Below are positions 41,467 through 49,187 of a DNA stretch of 63,751 nt, piece after piece. Location of the stretch: the NCBI GenBank assembly GCA_022823225.1, contig JAJDXM010000041.1, forward strand, positions 1-63,751. Direction: 5' to 3'. Under the pieces are notes generated by a model. That model saw only the letters and a program-made list of their open reading frames with translations, was not told the origin of the DNA and ran no database searches. The position numbers and the translations under genes were made by a program. Position 1 is the first letter of the stretch; the number at the start of each line of letters is the position of its first letter. The stretch comes from Gemmatimonadota bacterium. GTDB lineage: Bacteria; Gemmatimonadota; Gemmatimonadetes; Longimicrobiales; Gaopeijiaceae.

Positions 41467-42768
41467 ATGAGGAAGTTGCAGTCAGCGGGTATCATGGCCA
41501 CCGCGGCCGTGGCGGCCATCGCCGCCTGCGGAGGGGGCGACGACCCCCCACCGCAGGTCGTGGAACCGCCACCCCCTCCCGAGCAGCCTCCGTGCGATCG
41601 GTCGATCACCGTTCCGGACGGCTTCTGCGCAATCGTCTTCCACACCGGAGTGGGCAGGGCACGCAACCTCGCGGTCGCTGCCAACGGCGACGTCTTCGTG
41701 GCGTTGCGGCGGAGCGGGAACAGCGGGGGCGGAATCGTGGCGTTGCGCGACAGCGACGGAGACAACCGCGCCGACGAGGTCCGCGCCTTCGGCAGCGCCG
41801 GCGCATCCGGGATCGCGCTGCACGACGGTTCGCTCTACCTCGCCACCGACAATGAGGTGTTGCGCTATGCGATCGCCTCCGGCTCGCTGACGCCGTCGGG
41901 ATCGACGGAAACGATCGTCGAGGGGCTTCCGAGCGCGCGCAATCATCCCACCAAGAGCGTCGCGGTGCATCCCGACGGCAGCCTCTTCGTCGGAATCGGC
42001 TCTCCCTCGAACGCGTGCCAGGTCACCCCCCGCACACCCGGCGTGAGAGGCAAGGATCCGTGCGACGAACTCGCGACGCGCGCAGGAATCTGGCGCTTCA
42101 GCGCCGACCGCACCGGCCAGACCCAGGCCGACGGCGAACGGTTCTCCACCGGAGTGCGCAATGGGGCCGCCCTGGCCGTGCACCCCGGTAGCGGTGACCT
42201 CTACGCCGTCATTCACGGCCGCGACCAGCTCCGCGAACTGTGGCCCTCCCTCTACTCGCCGGAAGACGGGTCCGAAAAGCCGTCGGAGGAGTTCGCCCGC
42301 ATCGACCGCGGGTCCGACTTCGGATGGCCGTACTGCTACCACGACCCGAGCAACAACCGGAAGCTGCTCGCGCCCGAGTACGGCGGCGATGGCGAGGAGG
42401 TCGGCCGGTGTGCCGACATGAACATGCCGGCGATCGGGCTGCCGGCGCACTGGGCGCCCAACGACATGGCCTTTTCGCCCGGCGACGCCTTCCCGCAGGG
42501 ATACCGCAACGGAGCCTTCGTCGCCTTCCACGGATCGTGGAACCGGACGCCGTTCCAGGGCGGCTACAACATCGTCTGGATCCCCTTCGAAGGCGACGAT
42601 CCCACCGGGGAATGGTCGGTCTTCGCCGACGGCTTCTCCGGAGGCCGGGTATCGTCGTCCAACCAGGCGGACTACCGGCCGACCGGGGTCGCCGCTGGCC
42701 CCGACGGTGCGCTGTACGTAAGCGACTCGAGGCGTGGAAGGATCTGGAAGATCGTTGTGGTTTCATGA
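41467..42768 (+). CDS. PQQ-dependent sugar dehydrogenase-like lipoprotein
   Basis: 433 residues with GAGGAGG before the ATG. Lipobox AAIAAC, then a proline-rich linker (DPPPQVVEPPPPPEQPPC). The soluble glucose/sorbosone dehydrogenase beta-propeller follows: GFCAIVFHTGVGRARNLAVAANGDVFVAL, KSVAVHPDGSLFVGIGSPSNAC, GVRNGAALAVHP, GSDFGWPYCYHDP, APNDMAFSPGDAFPQGYRNGAFVAFHGSWNR and RPTGVAAGPDGALYVSDSRRGRIWKI. These are the usual strings around the PQQ/Ca site. It probably oxidises sugars in the periplasm; PQQ biosynthesis genes are not in the window. Confidence 0.82.
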   Translation: MRKLQSAGIMATAAVAAIAACGGGDDPPPQVVEPPPPPEQPPCDRSITVPDGFCAIVFHTGVGRARNLAVAANGDVFVALRRSGNSGGGIVALRDSDGDNRADEVRAFGSAGASGIALHDGSLYLATDNEVLRYAIASGSLTPSGSTETIVEGLPSARNHPTKSVAVHPDGSLFVGIGSPSNACQVTPRTPGVRGKDPCDELATRAGIWRFSADRTGQTQADGERFSTGVRNGAALAVHPGSGDLYAVIHGRDQLRELWPSLYSPEDGSEKPSEEFARIDRGSDFGWPYCYHDPSNNRKLLAPEYGGDGEEVGRCADMNMPAIGLPAHWAPNDMAFSPGDAFPQGYRNGAFVAFHGSWNRTPFQGGYNIVWIPFEGDDPTGEWSVFADGFSGGRVSSSNQADYRPTGVAAGPDGALYVSDSRRGRIWKIVVVS

Positions 42769-42808
42769 CCGGTGGACGTTGCAGCTGAACCGTCCCCGGG
42801 GCCCTCAC

Positions 42809-42828
42809 CGGGCGGTCAGAGCCGCCCG
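42809..42828. terminator. Hairpin at the end of two convergent genes
   Basis: A perfect 7-bp stem CGGGCGG / CCGCCCG with a 6-base loop. The loop holds the mtnA stop codon (42816-42818). It lies 41 bases past the dehydrogenase stop on the other strand, so it could act for both genes. No T-run is present. Confidence 0.35.
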
Positions 42829-43907
42829 AACATCCTTCGCAGCGCGGTTCGCTCCGGTGCGCACACCCCTCGCTCCGTGACCAGCCCCGTCACGAGCCGG
42901 GCCGGCGTCAGGTCGAAGGCGTAGTTCGCGGCCCGGGTCCCCTCGGGGGTGACGCGCACGCGCCGCTCCACCCCATCCTCGTCCACGCCCCACACCCGCG
43001 TGATCTCCTCCGGGTCGCGCTCTTCGATCGGGATGCCCGCGCCGTCTTCGATCGTCCAGTCGATGCTCGGCGAGGGCGCCGCCACGTAGAACGGCACCCC
43101 GTTGTCGCGGGCGGCGAGGGCCAGGGGGTAGGTGCCGACCTTGTTGGCCACGTCGCCCGCAGCGGTCGTTCGGTCCGTCCCGACGATCACGATGTCGACC
43201 TTGCCGCGGGCGAGCAGGTGGCCGGCCGCGCTGTCGGAGACGAGGGTGTGGGGGACGCCGTGCTGGCCGAGTTCCCAGGCCGTAAGGGCCGCACCCTGGA
43301 ATCGGGGGCGGGTCTCACGCACCCAGACGTGGACGCGCATGCCTTCGTCGTGGGCCAGGTAGACGGGAGCGGTCGCGGTGCCCCAGTCCACGGTGGCGAG
43401 CCAGCCTGCGTTGCAGTGGGTCATGATGTTGATGGGGCCGGGCGCCGCTGCGGCGCGGCCCGCGATCTCGCGGAACACCTCAAGCCCGTGCCGCCCGATG
43501 CTGCGGTTGCGGGAAACATCCTCCTCGCAGAGCCGGGTGGCGAAGTCGAACGCCGCATCCGAGCGCTCGCCCGGCGGCAGGGGGCGGAGCAGCTCGGCCG
43601 CCGAGTCCAGCGCCCAACGCAGGTTTACGGCGGTGGGGCGGGCGGAGGCGAGCAGGGCAAGAGATTTCGGCAGTGACGCGTCGGACGGATCGGCCCGCAT
43701 CGCCAGCGCCACGCCGTACGCAGCCGTGGCCCCGATCAACGGCGCGCCGCGGACGACCATGTCGCGGATCGCGCGCGCGGCATCGGCAACCGTTTCGAGG
43801 CGCAGGGTCCCGAACCGGTGCGGAAGGCGGGTCTGATCGATGACGCGGACCTCCGCGCCGCCGGCCGCCGTGTAAATGGCCCGGTAGGGGACGCCGCCGA
43901 CCTTCAT
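42816..43907 (-). CDS. mtnA: S-methyl-5-thioribose-1-phosphate isomerase family
   Basis: 363 residues. It would convert methylthioribose-1-phosphate to methylthioribulose-1-phosphate in methionine salvage. Family motifs: TVADAARAIRDMVVRGAPLIGATAAYG, the catalytic Cys in INIMTHCNAGWLAT, LAHDEGMRVHVWVRETRPRFQGA, and the catalytic Asp in IVGTDRTTAAGDVANKVGTYPLA. Start ATG 43907 overlaps the symporter stop by ATGA. No other salvage gene is nearby, and paralogues of this eIF2B-like family also isomerise 5-deoxyribose-1-phosphate or ribose-1,5-bisphosphate, so the exact substrate is uncertain. Confidence 0.88.
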   Translation of the reverse strand: MKVGGVPYRAIYTAAGGAEVRVIDQTRLPHRFGTLRLETVADAARAIRDMVVRGAPLIGATAAYGVALAMRADPSDASLPKSLALLASARPTAVNLRWALDSAAELLRPLPPGERSDAAFDFATRLCEEDVSRNRSIGRHGLEVFREIAGRAAAAPGPINIMTHCNAGWLATVDWGTATAPVYLAHDEGMRVHVWVRETRPRFQGAALTAWELGQHGVPHTLVSDSAAGHLLARGKVDIVIVGTDRTTAAGDVANKVGTYPLALAARDNGVPFYVAAPSPSIDWTIEDGAGIPIEERDPEEITRVWGVDEDGVERRVRVTPEGTRAANYAFDLTPARLVTGLVTERGVCAPERTALRRMFGRL

Positions 43908-45391
43908 CGGGGTTCCTTGTCCGTGCTTTCCCCGAAGAACACCTCTCGCACTTCGTGGGGCGGCGGCGGCGTCATCAAGCTCACCGCCACCAGGCACGCC
44001 AGAGACACCGCCGGCCCCACCAGCGCCGGCCAGAGCCCGGCGATCCAGTTGTCGAAGGAGCCGTGTTCCAGATACCCAAGCCAGTACCAGACGACGCATG
44101 TGAGCGCCCCGCCGACCATCCCCGCCATCCCCCCCGCCCGCGTCGCGCGCGGCCACCACATCCCGAGCAGCAACGGGAATGTGAACGCCGACGCCATCAG
44201 GCTGAACGACATCGTCACGATGAAGAGGATGGTCGCGGGCGGGTCGATGGCGACGATCATCGCCAGCACCCCGATCGCCAGGGTCGTCCAGCGCGCCAGC
44301 CTCAGGCCCCGCTCCTGCGACACCTCGCGGCGCGCCAGCGGCACGTACAGGTTCTCCACGACCAGCGAGCTGGCCAGCAGCAGCACCGAGTCGATCGTCG
44401 ACATCGTCGCACCCAGCACCGCGGCCACGAGGATCCCGCCGAAAACGGGGTGCATGAGCAGCTGGACGAGGGTCGGAAGCGCGAGGTCGGTCTGCGCCAG
44501 CTCGGGCAGCAGCACGCCCGACGCGATCGCGATCAGCGTCGAGCCGATGTAGATGAAGGACGAAAACGCGATCGAGAAGACGAGCGCGCGGCGGAGCGTT
44601 CCCCGGTCCTTGGGGATCAGGAAGCGCGTGACCGCCGCCGGCGCGCCCCCGATCTGGAAGAACCCCCACACGAGGAACGACGAAACGACCCAGACCGCCG
44701 GCATGTCGCCCAGGAACGAGATCCCTCCCGGGTTGAACTCGGCGTAGCGCAGGTGCATCTCGGCAAAGCCGCCCGCAGCGCCGACGGCCACGGGCGCCAG
44801 AACCGCGAACCCGACGATCATGATCGAGCCCTGGATGAGGTCGGTCCACGCGACCGCGTGCATTCCCCCGATCACGGTGTAGAGAACCACGATTCCGCCG
44901 AAGACGAAGAGCCCGAGCAGGTAGGGCATCCCGAGCAGCACCTCGAAGAGGTTCCCCGCCGCCTTGAGCTGGGCCGCGATCAGCGGAATGAAGGCGATCA
45001 GCATGAGCGCGGTGGCGGTCATGGCCACAGCCCGGCCTGGGTAGCGCGCCTGAAAGACATCGACGATCGTCGTGCAGCGGACCTTCGCCGCGACCCGCCG
45101 CAGCCGTTCGCCCAGCAGGATGTAGGTGAACCAGGCCGCCGCCGCCGAAGAGACGCCCGCGGGCGCGAAGTTGTAGCCCAGCTCGCGCTCGGTCCCGACC
45201 GCACCCATGTAGGAGCTGCCGCTCATCTGGGTGGCGGAGTAGGAGAAGCCGAGCGTCGCCGGGCCGAGGTCGCCCCGCGCGAGGAAGTACTCCCGGCGGG
45301 ACCGTTTGCGGCGGTTGAACCAGAAGCCGAGTCCCATGAGGGCCCCGAAATACGCGACGAGGATGACGGTGTAGAGGGCCGATTCAGCCAT
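43904..45391 (-). CDS. Sodium/solute symporter (SSS, PanF-like)
   Basis: 495 residues with about 13 helices. SSS motifs: REYFLARGDLGPATLGFSYSATQMSGSSYMGAVG, TIVDVFQARYPGRAV, VLYTVIGGMHAVAWTDLIQG and GATMSTIDSVLLLASSLVVENLY. It resembles the PanF group. A 77-residue membrane protein is encoded 15 bases upstream, as in yhdT-panF pairs. Its stop overlaps mtnA, suggesting that the imported solute may be a pentose-type compound or a vitamin. The solute is not readable from sequence. Confidence 0.85.
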   Translation of the reverse strand: MAESALYTVILVAYFGALMGLGFWFNRRKRSRREYFLARGDLGPATLGFSYSATQMSGSSYMGAVGTERELGYNFAPAGVSSAAAAWFTYILLGERLRRVAAKVRCTTIVDVFQARYPGRAVAMTATALMLIAFIPLIAAQLKAAGNLFEVLLGMPYLLGLFVFGGIVVLYTVIGGMHAVAWTDLIQGSIMIVGFAVLAPVAVGAAGGFAEMHLRYAEFNPGGISFLGDMPAVWVVSSFLVWGFFQIGGAPAAVTRFLIPKDRGTLRRALVFSIAFSSFIYIGSTLIAIASGVLLPELAQTDLALPTLVQLLMHPVFGGILVAAVLGATMSTIDSVLLLASSLVVENLYVPLARREVSQERGLRLARWTTLAIGVLAMIVAIDPPATILFIVTMSFSLMASAFTFPLLLGMWWPRATRAGGMAGMVGGALTCVVWYWLGYLEHGSFDNWIAGLWPALVGPAVSLACLVAVSLMTPPPPHEVREVFFGESTDKEPR

Positions 45392-45406
45392 GGCTGCGCC
45401 CGTCCG

Positions 45407-45640
45407 TCAGCGCCCGGTGAGCGCGTGGAAAAGGGCCGCCGAGATCACGAACCCATATCCCCCATATACCACGACCCATACTCCCCAGTCCAGGTTCGCC
45501 GGTCCCGCCGGCCAGTCGGCGACCAGCCCGATCGCGCCGCCCACCACGAAGACGGCCATGAGGAGCATGGATACGACCGGGTTGCGCGCGGACTCCCCGG
45601 CGGGCCCGCGGCTGTCCGAACGATGGTTGTGGCGTGGCAA
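45407..45640 (-). CDS. Small two-helix membrane protein, symporter partner
   Basis: 77 residues starting at TTG 45640 with CGGAG seven bases upstream. A hydrophilic N-terminus (MPRHNHRSDSRGPAGESARNP) is followed by helix 1 (VVSMLLMAVFVVGGAIGLVAD) and helix 2 (WGVWVVVYGGYGFVISAALFHALTG). Size, two-helix layout and position 15 bases before an SSS symporter match the YhdT/DUF997-type small subunits next to PanF-like carriers. The same frame remains open for 3 kb across other genes on the opposite strand, which is chance. Confidence 0.65.
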   Translation of the reverse strand: MPRHNHRSDSRGPAGESARNPVVSMLLMAVFVVGGAIGLVADWPAGPANLDWGVWVVVYGGYGFVISAALFHALTGR

Positions 45641-45907
45641 CGTGAACTCCGAGTGGATGAACGGTCGGGAGGCCCGGCCAATGACCGGTGGCCCGGCCCA
45701 ATAGACGACACGACAGGGAATGCCACAACCGGGGCCCGCGCGGGGGCCGACGCCGTGACCGGCGCGCGGGGATCGGCTCGGGGACCGTTTCGTGCGCTGG
45801 ACCATCGCGGGGGGCGACCTCATCTTCCCTGTCATGGCGGGGCGCGGGGCCGCGCCAGCGCGCCGCCGCGGAATGGACCGACTTCCTGCAACGAACAGGA
45901 CCGCCAA

Positions 45908-46741
45908 ATGATCGAGTCCCTCTCCACCTTCAAGCCGGTCGTCGCCACGGTCGCGCTGGCGCTCATGTGGCTCATCGAAGGGCTGATTCCGATGTTCGAG
46001 GGGCGCCGCGAGCGGGTCGGTCACGACGCCTCGAATGTGGCGCTGGGGGTGCTGAACGCGTTGGTTGCGGCGCTCCTCTTCGCGGGAGCCACGCTGGTGG
46101 CCACCGAGTGGGCCCGCGCCAACTCCTTCGGCCTGCTGAACTGGCTCGGCGTCACCGGCGTGTGGGGATTCGTGCTCGGCTTCGTGCTCTTCGACCTCTG
46201 GCAGTACTTCTGGCACCGGCTGAATCACCGCATCCCCCTCCTGTGGCGTTTCCACGCGGTCCATCATGCGGACCGCGAGCTCAGCGCCAGTTCGGGGCTG
46301 CGCTTTCACACCGGCGAGATCTTGCTGTCCTCGGTCGCGCGGCTCGCGGTGCTGCCGCTGCTCGGCATGACGGTCGGCCATGTGCTCGTCTACGAGGCCG
46401 TGCTGCTGCCGATCATCCTCTTCCATCACGGCAATGTGGGCGTCCCCGCGGGCGCCGACCGCTGGCTGCGCTGGCTGATCGTGACCCCCTGGATGCACTG
46501 GGTGCACCACTCCGACTACCAGCCGGAGACGGACTCCAACTACTCGAGCGTGTTCTCGTTCTGGGACCGTGTTTTCGGGAGCTTCCGGCTGGTGCGCGAC
46601 CCGAGGAAGCTGACGCTCGGGCTGGAGGACATGGAGCGCGCTGAGTGGGCGACCCTGCCGGGGATGGTGGCGATGCCGTTCCGGAAGCAGCGGGCGAGGC
46701 GGCGGCATGCCGCATCGGGACGGCCGGAGCCGGGGCGCTGA
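45908..46741 (+). CDS. Sterol desaturase / fatty acid hydroxylase superfamily membrane protein
   Basis: 277 residues with about five helices and the di-iron histidine clusters of the superfamily: HRLNHR, FHAVHHADRE, FHTGEIL, FHHGNVG and HWVHHSDYQPETDSNYSSVFSFWDRVFGSF. These coordinate two irons for hydroxylation or desaturation of lipids at the membrane. An AGGA lies upstream of the ATG. The stop is one base before the start of thrB, an unusual partner for a lipid enzyme, so it is probably co-transcribed with the threonine genes. Confidence 0.85.
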   Translation: MIESLSTFKPVVATVALALMWLIEGLIPMFEGRRERVGHDASNVALGVLNALVAALLFAGATLVATEWARANSFGLLNWLGVTGVWGFVLGFVLFDLWQYFWHRLNHRIPLLWRFHAVHHADRELSASSGLRFHTGEILLSSVARLAVLPLLGMTVGHVLVYEAVLLPIILFHHGNVGVPAGADRWLRWLIVTPWMHWVHHSDYQPETDSNYSSVFSFWDRVFGSFRLVRDPRKLTLGLEDMERAEWATLPGMVAMPFRKQRARRRHAASGRPEPGR

Positions 46742-46742
46742 C

Positions 46743-47702
46743 ATGTCGCGTCGGGACGGTCCTCCGCGCATGGTCCGCGTCCTCGCTCCGGCCTCCGTGT
46801 CCAACCTGGGGTGCGGCTTCGACATCTTTGGCCTGGCGCTGGAGAGGCCCGGGGACGAGGTGGTCGCGCGTGCGGTCGAGGGAAGCGGGATCGTGTCGGT
46901 ATCGGTGAGCGGGGACGGCGGGCGGGTTCCAACGGACCCGGAGCGCAATGCCGCCGCGCTGGCCGTGCAGGGAGTGCTCGATCGGACGGGATCGGAGGCT
47001 GGCGTCGCGATCGAGGTTCGCAAGGGGATCCCGCTGGCTTCCGGATTGGGCGGCAGCGCGGCGAGCGCCGTCGCGGGAGCCGTGGCGGCCGACGTGCTGC
47101 TTGGGAGCGGCCTGGACCGGACGGCGCTGCTCGAGTGCGCCATGATCGGGGAGCGCAAGGGTTCCGGGGCCGACCACGCCGACAACGCCGCGCCTTCGCT
47201 GGCAGGGGGATTCGTGCTGGTGCTGCCGGGGTTGCCACCCAGAATGGTGATGCTGCCGACGCCCAGCGATCTGGTATTGGCCATCGTCCACCCCGCACTC
47301 GAGGTCGAAACGCGACGCGCAAGGACGATTCTGGGCGACACCATCCCCCTGAAGGCGGGGGTCGAGCAGTGGGGGAACGCGGCTGGCTTGGTCGCTGGGC
47401 TGATGAGGGACGACTGGGACCTGATCGCGCGCTGCATGCGCGATGCGGTGGCCGAGCCGTTGCGCGCCAGGCTGGTCCCGGGCTTTGAAGGGGTCCGGGA
47501 CCGTGCGCTCGCCGCCGGTGCCGTCGCTGCCGGGCTCTCGGGATCAGGGCCTACCGTATTCGCGATCTGCCGGACAAGGGACAATGCCGAGGCAGCCGCG
47601 CTCGACATGGCGGGCGCCTTCCGCGAGGAGGTCGGCGTGGAGTCCGACATCATCGTCTCCTCGGTGAACCGGGAGGGCGCGCGGATTCTGGAATGCAGCT
47701 GA
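46743..47702 (+). CDS. thrB: Homoserine kinase
   Basis: 319 residues, GHMP kinase family. It phosphorylates homoserine for threonine synthesis in the cytoplasm. VLAPASVSNLGCGFDIFGLAL is the N-terminal signature, PLASGLGGSAASAVAGAVAA the ATP loop, and the C-terminal GLSGSGPTVFAIC motif is present. ATG 46743 follows the hydroxylase stop by one base; the ribosome site is weak, so it may rely on coupling. The 3' end overlaps thrC by ten bases. Confidence 0.93.
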   Translation: MSRRDGPPRMVRVLAPASVSNLGCGFDIFGLALERPGDEVVARAVEGSGIVSVSVSGDGGRVPTDPERNAAALAVQGVLDRTGSEAGVAIEVRKGIPLASGLGGSAASAVAGAVAADVLLGSGLDRTALLECAMIGERKGSGADHADNAAPSLAGGFVLVLPGLPPRMVMLPTPSDLVLAIVHPALEVETRRARTILGDTIPLKAGVEQWGNAAGLVAGLMRDDWDLIARCMRDAVAEPLRARLVPGFEGVRDRALAAGAVAAGLSGSGPTVFAICRTRDNAEAAALDMAGAFREEVGVESDIIVSSVNREGARILECS

Positions 47703-49150
47703 TCAGTGCGCGGGGGGGCGGTGGGGTCAGCGCCCACCGTACTTGCGGCGCCCCGTCCACCTGGAGCTTCGCCGAGGCGCTCTTCCTGGGCCAGGCACCG
47801 GACGGCGGGCTCTTCGTCCCGGCCTCGATCGCGCCGCTGCCGGAGGAGGATCGCGCGGCGCTGGCCAGCCTCGCCTTCCCCGAGCGGGCATTCGTGGTGG
47901 CGCGTCACTTCCTCGCCGGCGAGGTCCCGGACGATGTCCTCCGCACGGTCGTGCACGACGCCCTGAACTTCCCCGTCCCGCTGCGCGAGATCGAGCCCGG
48001 GGTGCACATGCTTGAACTCTTCCATGGCCCCACCCACGCCTTCAAGGACGTGGGTGCCCGCTTCATGGCCCGCATGATGTCGGCGCTGGGCCCGCTGGAT
48101 ACGCCCCTGGGCCCGGCGCGGCTCATGGCGCCCGCAGAAGCCGCCGCCCCGGTCACCATCCTCACCGCCACCTCGGGGGACACCGGTGGCGCGGTGGCTC
48201 ACGCATTCCACGGAGTGCCCGGCGTACGCGTCATGGTTTTCTTCCCGATCGGGAAGATCAGCACCCGGCAGGAAGCTCAAATCACCACGGTGGGCGGAAA
48301 CGTCACCGCGGTGGCGGTCCGCGGCACCTTCGACGACTGTCAGCACCTCGTCCGGCAGGCCTTCGCCGATCCGCGCCTCAACGCGCGACTGTCGCTGACC
48401 TCCGCCAACTCGATCAACATCGGCCGCCTGCTCCCGCAGACGTTCTACTACGTGCACGCGTGGATGGAGCTGGCGCGGACAGCCCCCGACCCGGAGGTCG
48501 TCGTGTCCGTCCCCTCCGGAAACTTCGGCAACCTCACGGCTGGGCTGATCGCCCGCCATGTGGCTGGAATGTCACGCGCGGGCTTCGTCGCCGCCACCAA
48601 CGCCAACTCCGTCGTTCCGGAGTATCTCGACGGGCACGGCTTCCACCCCCGGCCCTCGGTCGAGACGATCTCGACCGCGATGGACGTCGGCGACCCCAGC
48701 AACTTCCGCCGGATCCGGCATCTGTTCGGGGCGGAGCGCGCCGGGCGGAAGGGGCCACATGGCCGGCCAAACGCGGCCGATCACGATTCCCCCGCCTCGC
48801 GTTCGCTTCGCGACATCCTCTCGGGCTCCGCCTGGTCGGACGACGAGACGCGCGCCTGTATCCGCGACCTTTGGCGGCGTCGCGGCATCGCCATCGACCC
48901 GCACACCGCCGTGGGACTGCTCGGCCTTCGGCGCGAGCTGCAGCGGCGACCGGGGGCACGGGGAATCGTCCTTGCGACCGCCCACCCGGCCAAGTTCGCC
49001 GAGACCGTCGAACCGCTGATCGGAGAGTCGTTGCCCGTGCCGCCGGGGATCGCCAGGGTGATGGACCGGCCGCGCCGCTCGGTCGAGATCGCGCCGACCC
49101 TGGATGCAGTGCGGGAGGTGGTGGCCGACGGGTTAGCCGTACCAAATTAG
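47693..49150 (+). CDS. thrC: Threonine synthase
   Basis: 485 residues, PLP enzyme converting phosphohomoserine to threonine. FAEALFLGQAPDGGLFVP at the N-terminus and the PLP Lys string LFHGPTHAFKDVGARFMA are clear. ILTATSGDTGGAVAHAFHG, TSANSINIGRLLPQ and VPSGNFGNLTAGLIA cover the cofactor pocket. Length and C-terminal part fit the E. coli-like class. Its ATG lies inside the end of thrB, so thrB and thrC are coupled. It is followed by an aminotransferase gene after 36 bases. Confidence 0.93.
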   Translation: MQLISARGGGGVSAHRTCGAPSTWSFAEALFLGQAPDGGLFVPASIAPLPEEDRAALASLAFPERAFVVARHFLAGEVPDDVLRTVVHDALNFPVPLREIEPGVHMLELFHGPTHAFKDVGARFMARMMSALGPLDTPLGPARLMAPAEAAAPVTILTATSGDTGGAVAHAFHGVPGVRVMVFFPIGKISTRQEAQITTVGGNVTAVAVRGTFDDCQHLVRQAFADPRLNARLSLTSANSINIGRLLPQTFYYVHAWMELARTAPDPEVVVSVPSGNFGNLTAGLIARHVAGMSRAGFVAATNANSVVPEYLDGHGFHPRPSVETISTAMDVGDPSNFRRIRHLFGAERAGRKGPHGRPNAADHDSPASRSLRDILSGSAWSDDETRACIRDLWRRRGIAIDPHTAVGLLGLRRELQRRPGARGIVLATAHPAKFAETVEPLIGESLPVPPGIARVMDRPRRSVEIAPTLDAVREVVADGLAVPN

Positions 49151-49187
49151 TAAAGACAACACGACATTTTGTAAAGCGAACTTTACA
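49150..49187 (+). promoter_or_regulatory. 38-bp regulatory-like motif, copy B (before aminotransferase)
   Basis: Matches copy A (33049-33086, minus) at 29/38 positions. It contains two GTAAAG repeats 21 bp apart and a perfect palindrome TGTAAAG-CGAA-CTTTACA at 49170-49187, whose last A is the first base of the aminotransferase ATG. The palindrome equals the TGTAAA-N6-TTTACA pattern known for TyrR boxes, but no TyrR-like protein is in the window, so the name is only a resemblance. Confidence 0.55.

Noticed and set aside
45407-48559. Very long minus-strand open frame (about 1050 codons) opposite thrB and thrC
   Set aside because: It is the antisense shadow of well-supported plus-strand genes in GC-rich DNA. 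Only its last 77 codons, with two helices and a ribosome site, are accepted as a gene.
49170-49187. Naming the palindrome a true TyrR box
   Set aside because: The pattern fits TGTAAA-N6-TTTACA, but no TyrR-like regulator is visible and other regulators could bind a similar dyad, so only the resemblance is reported.
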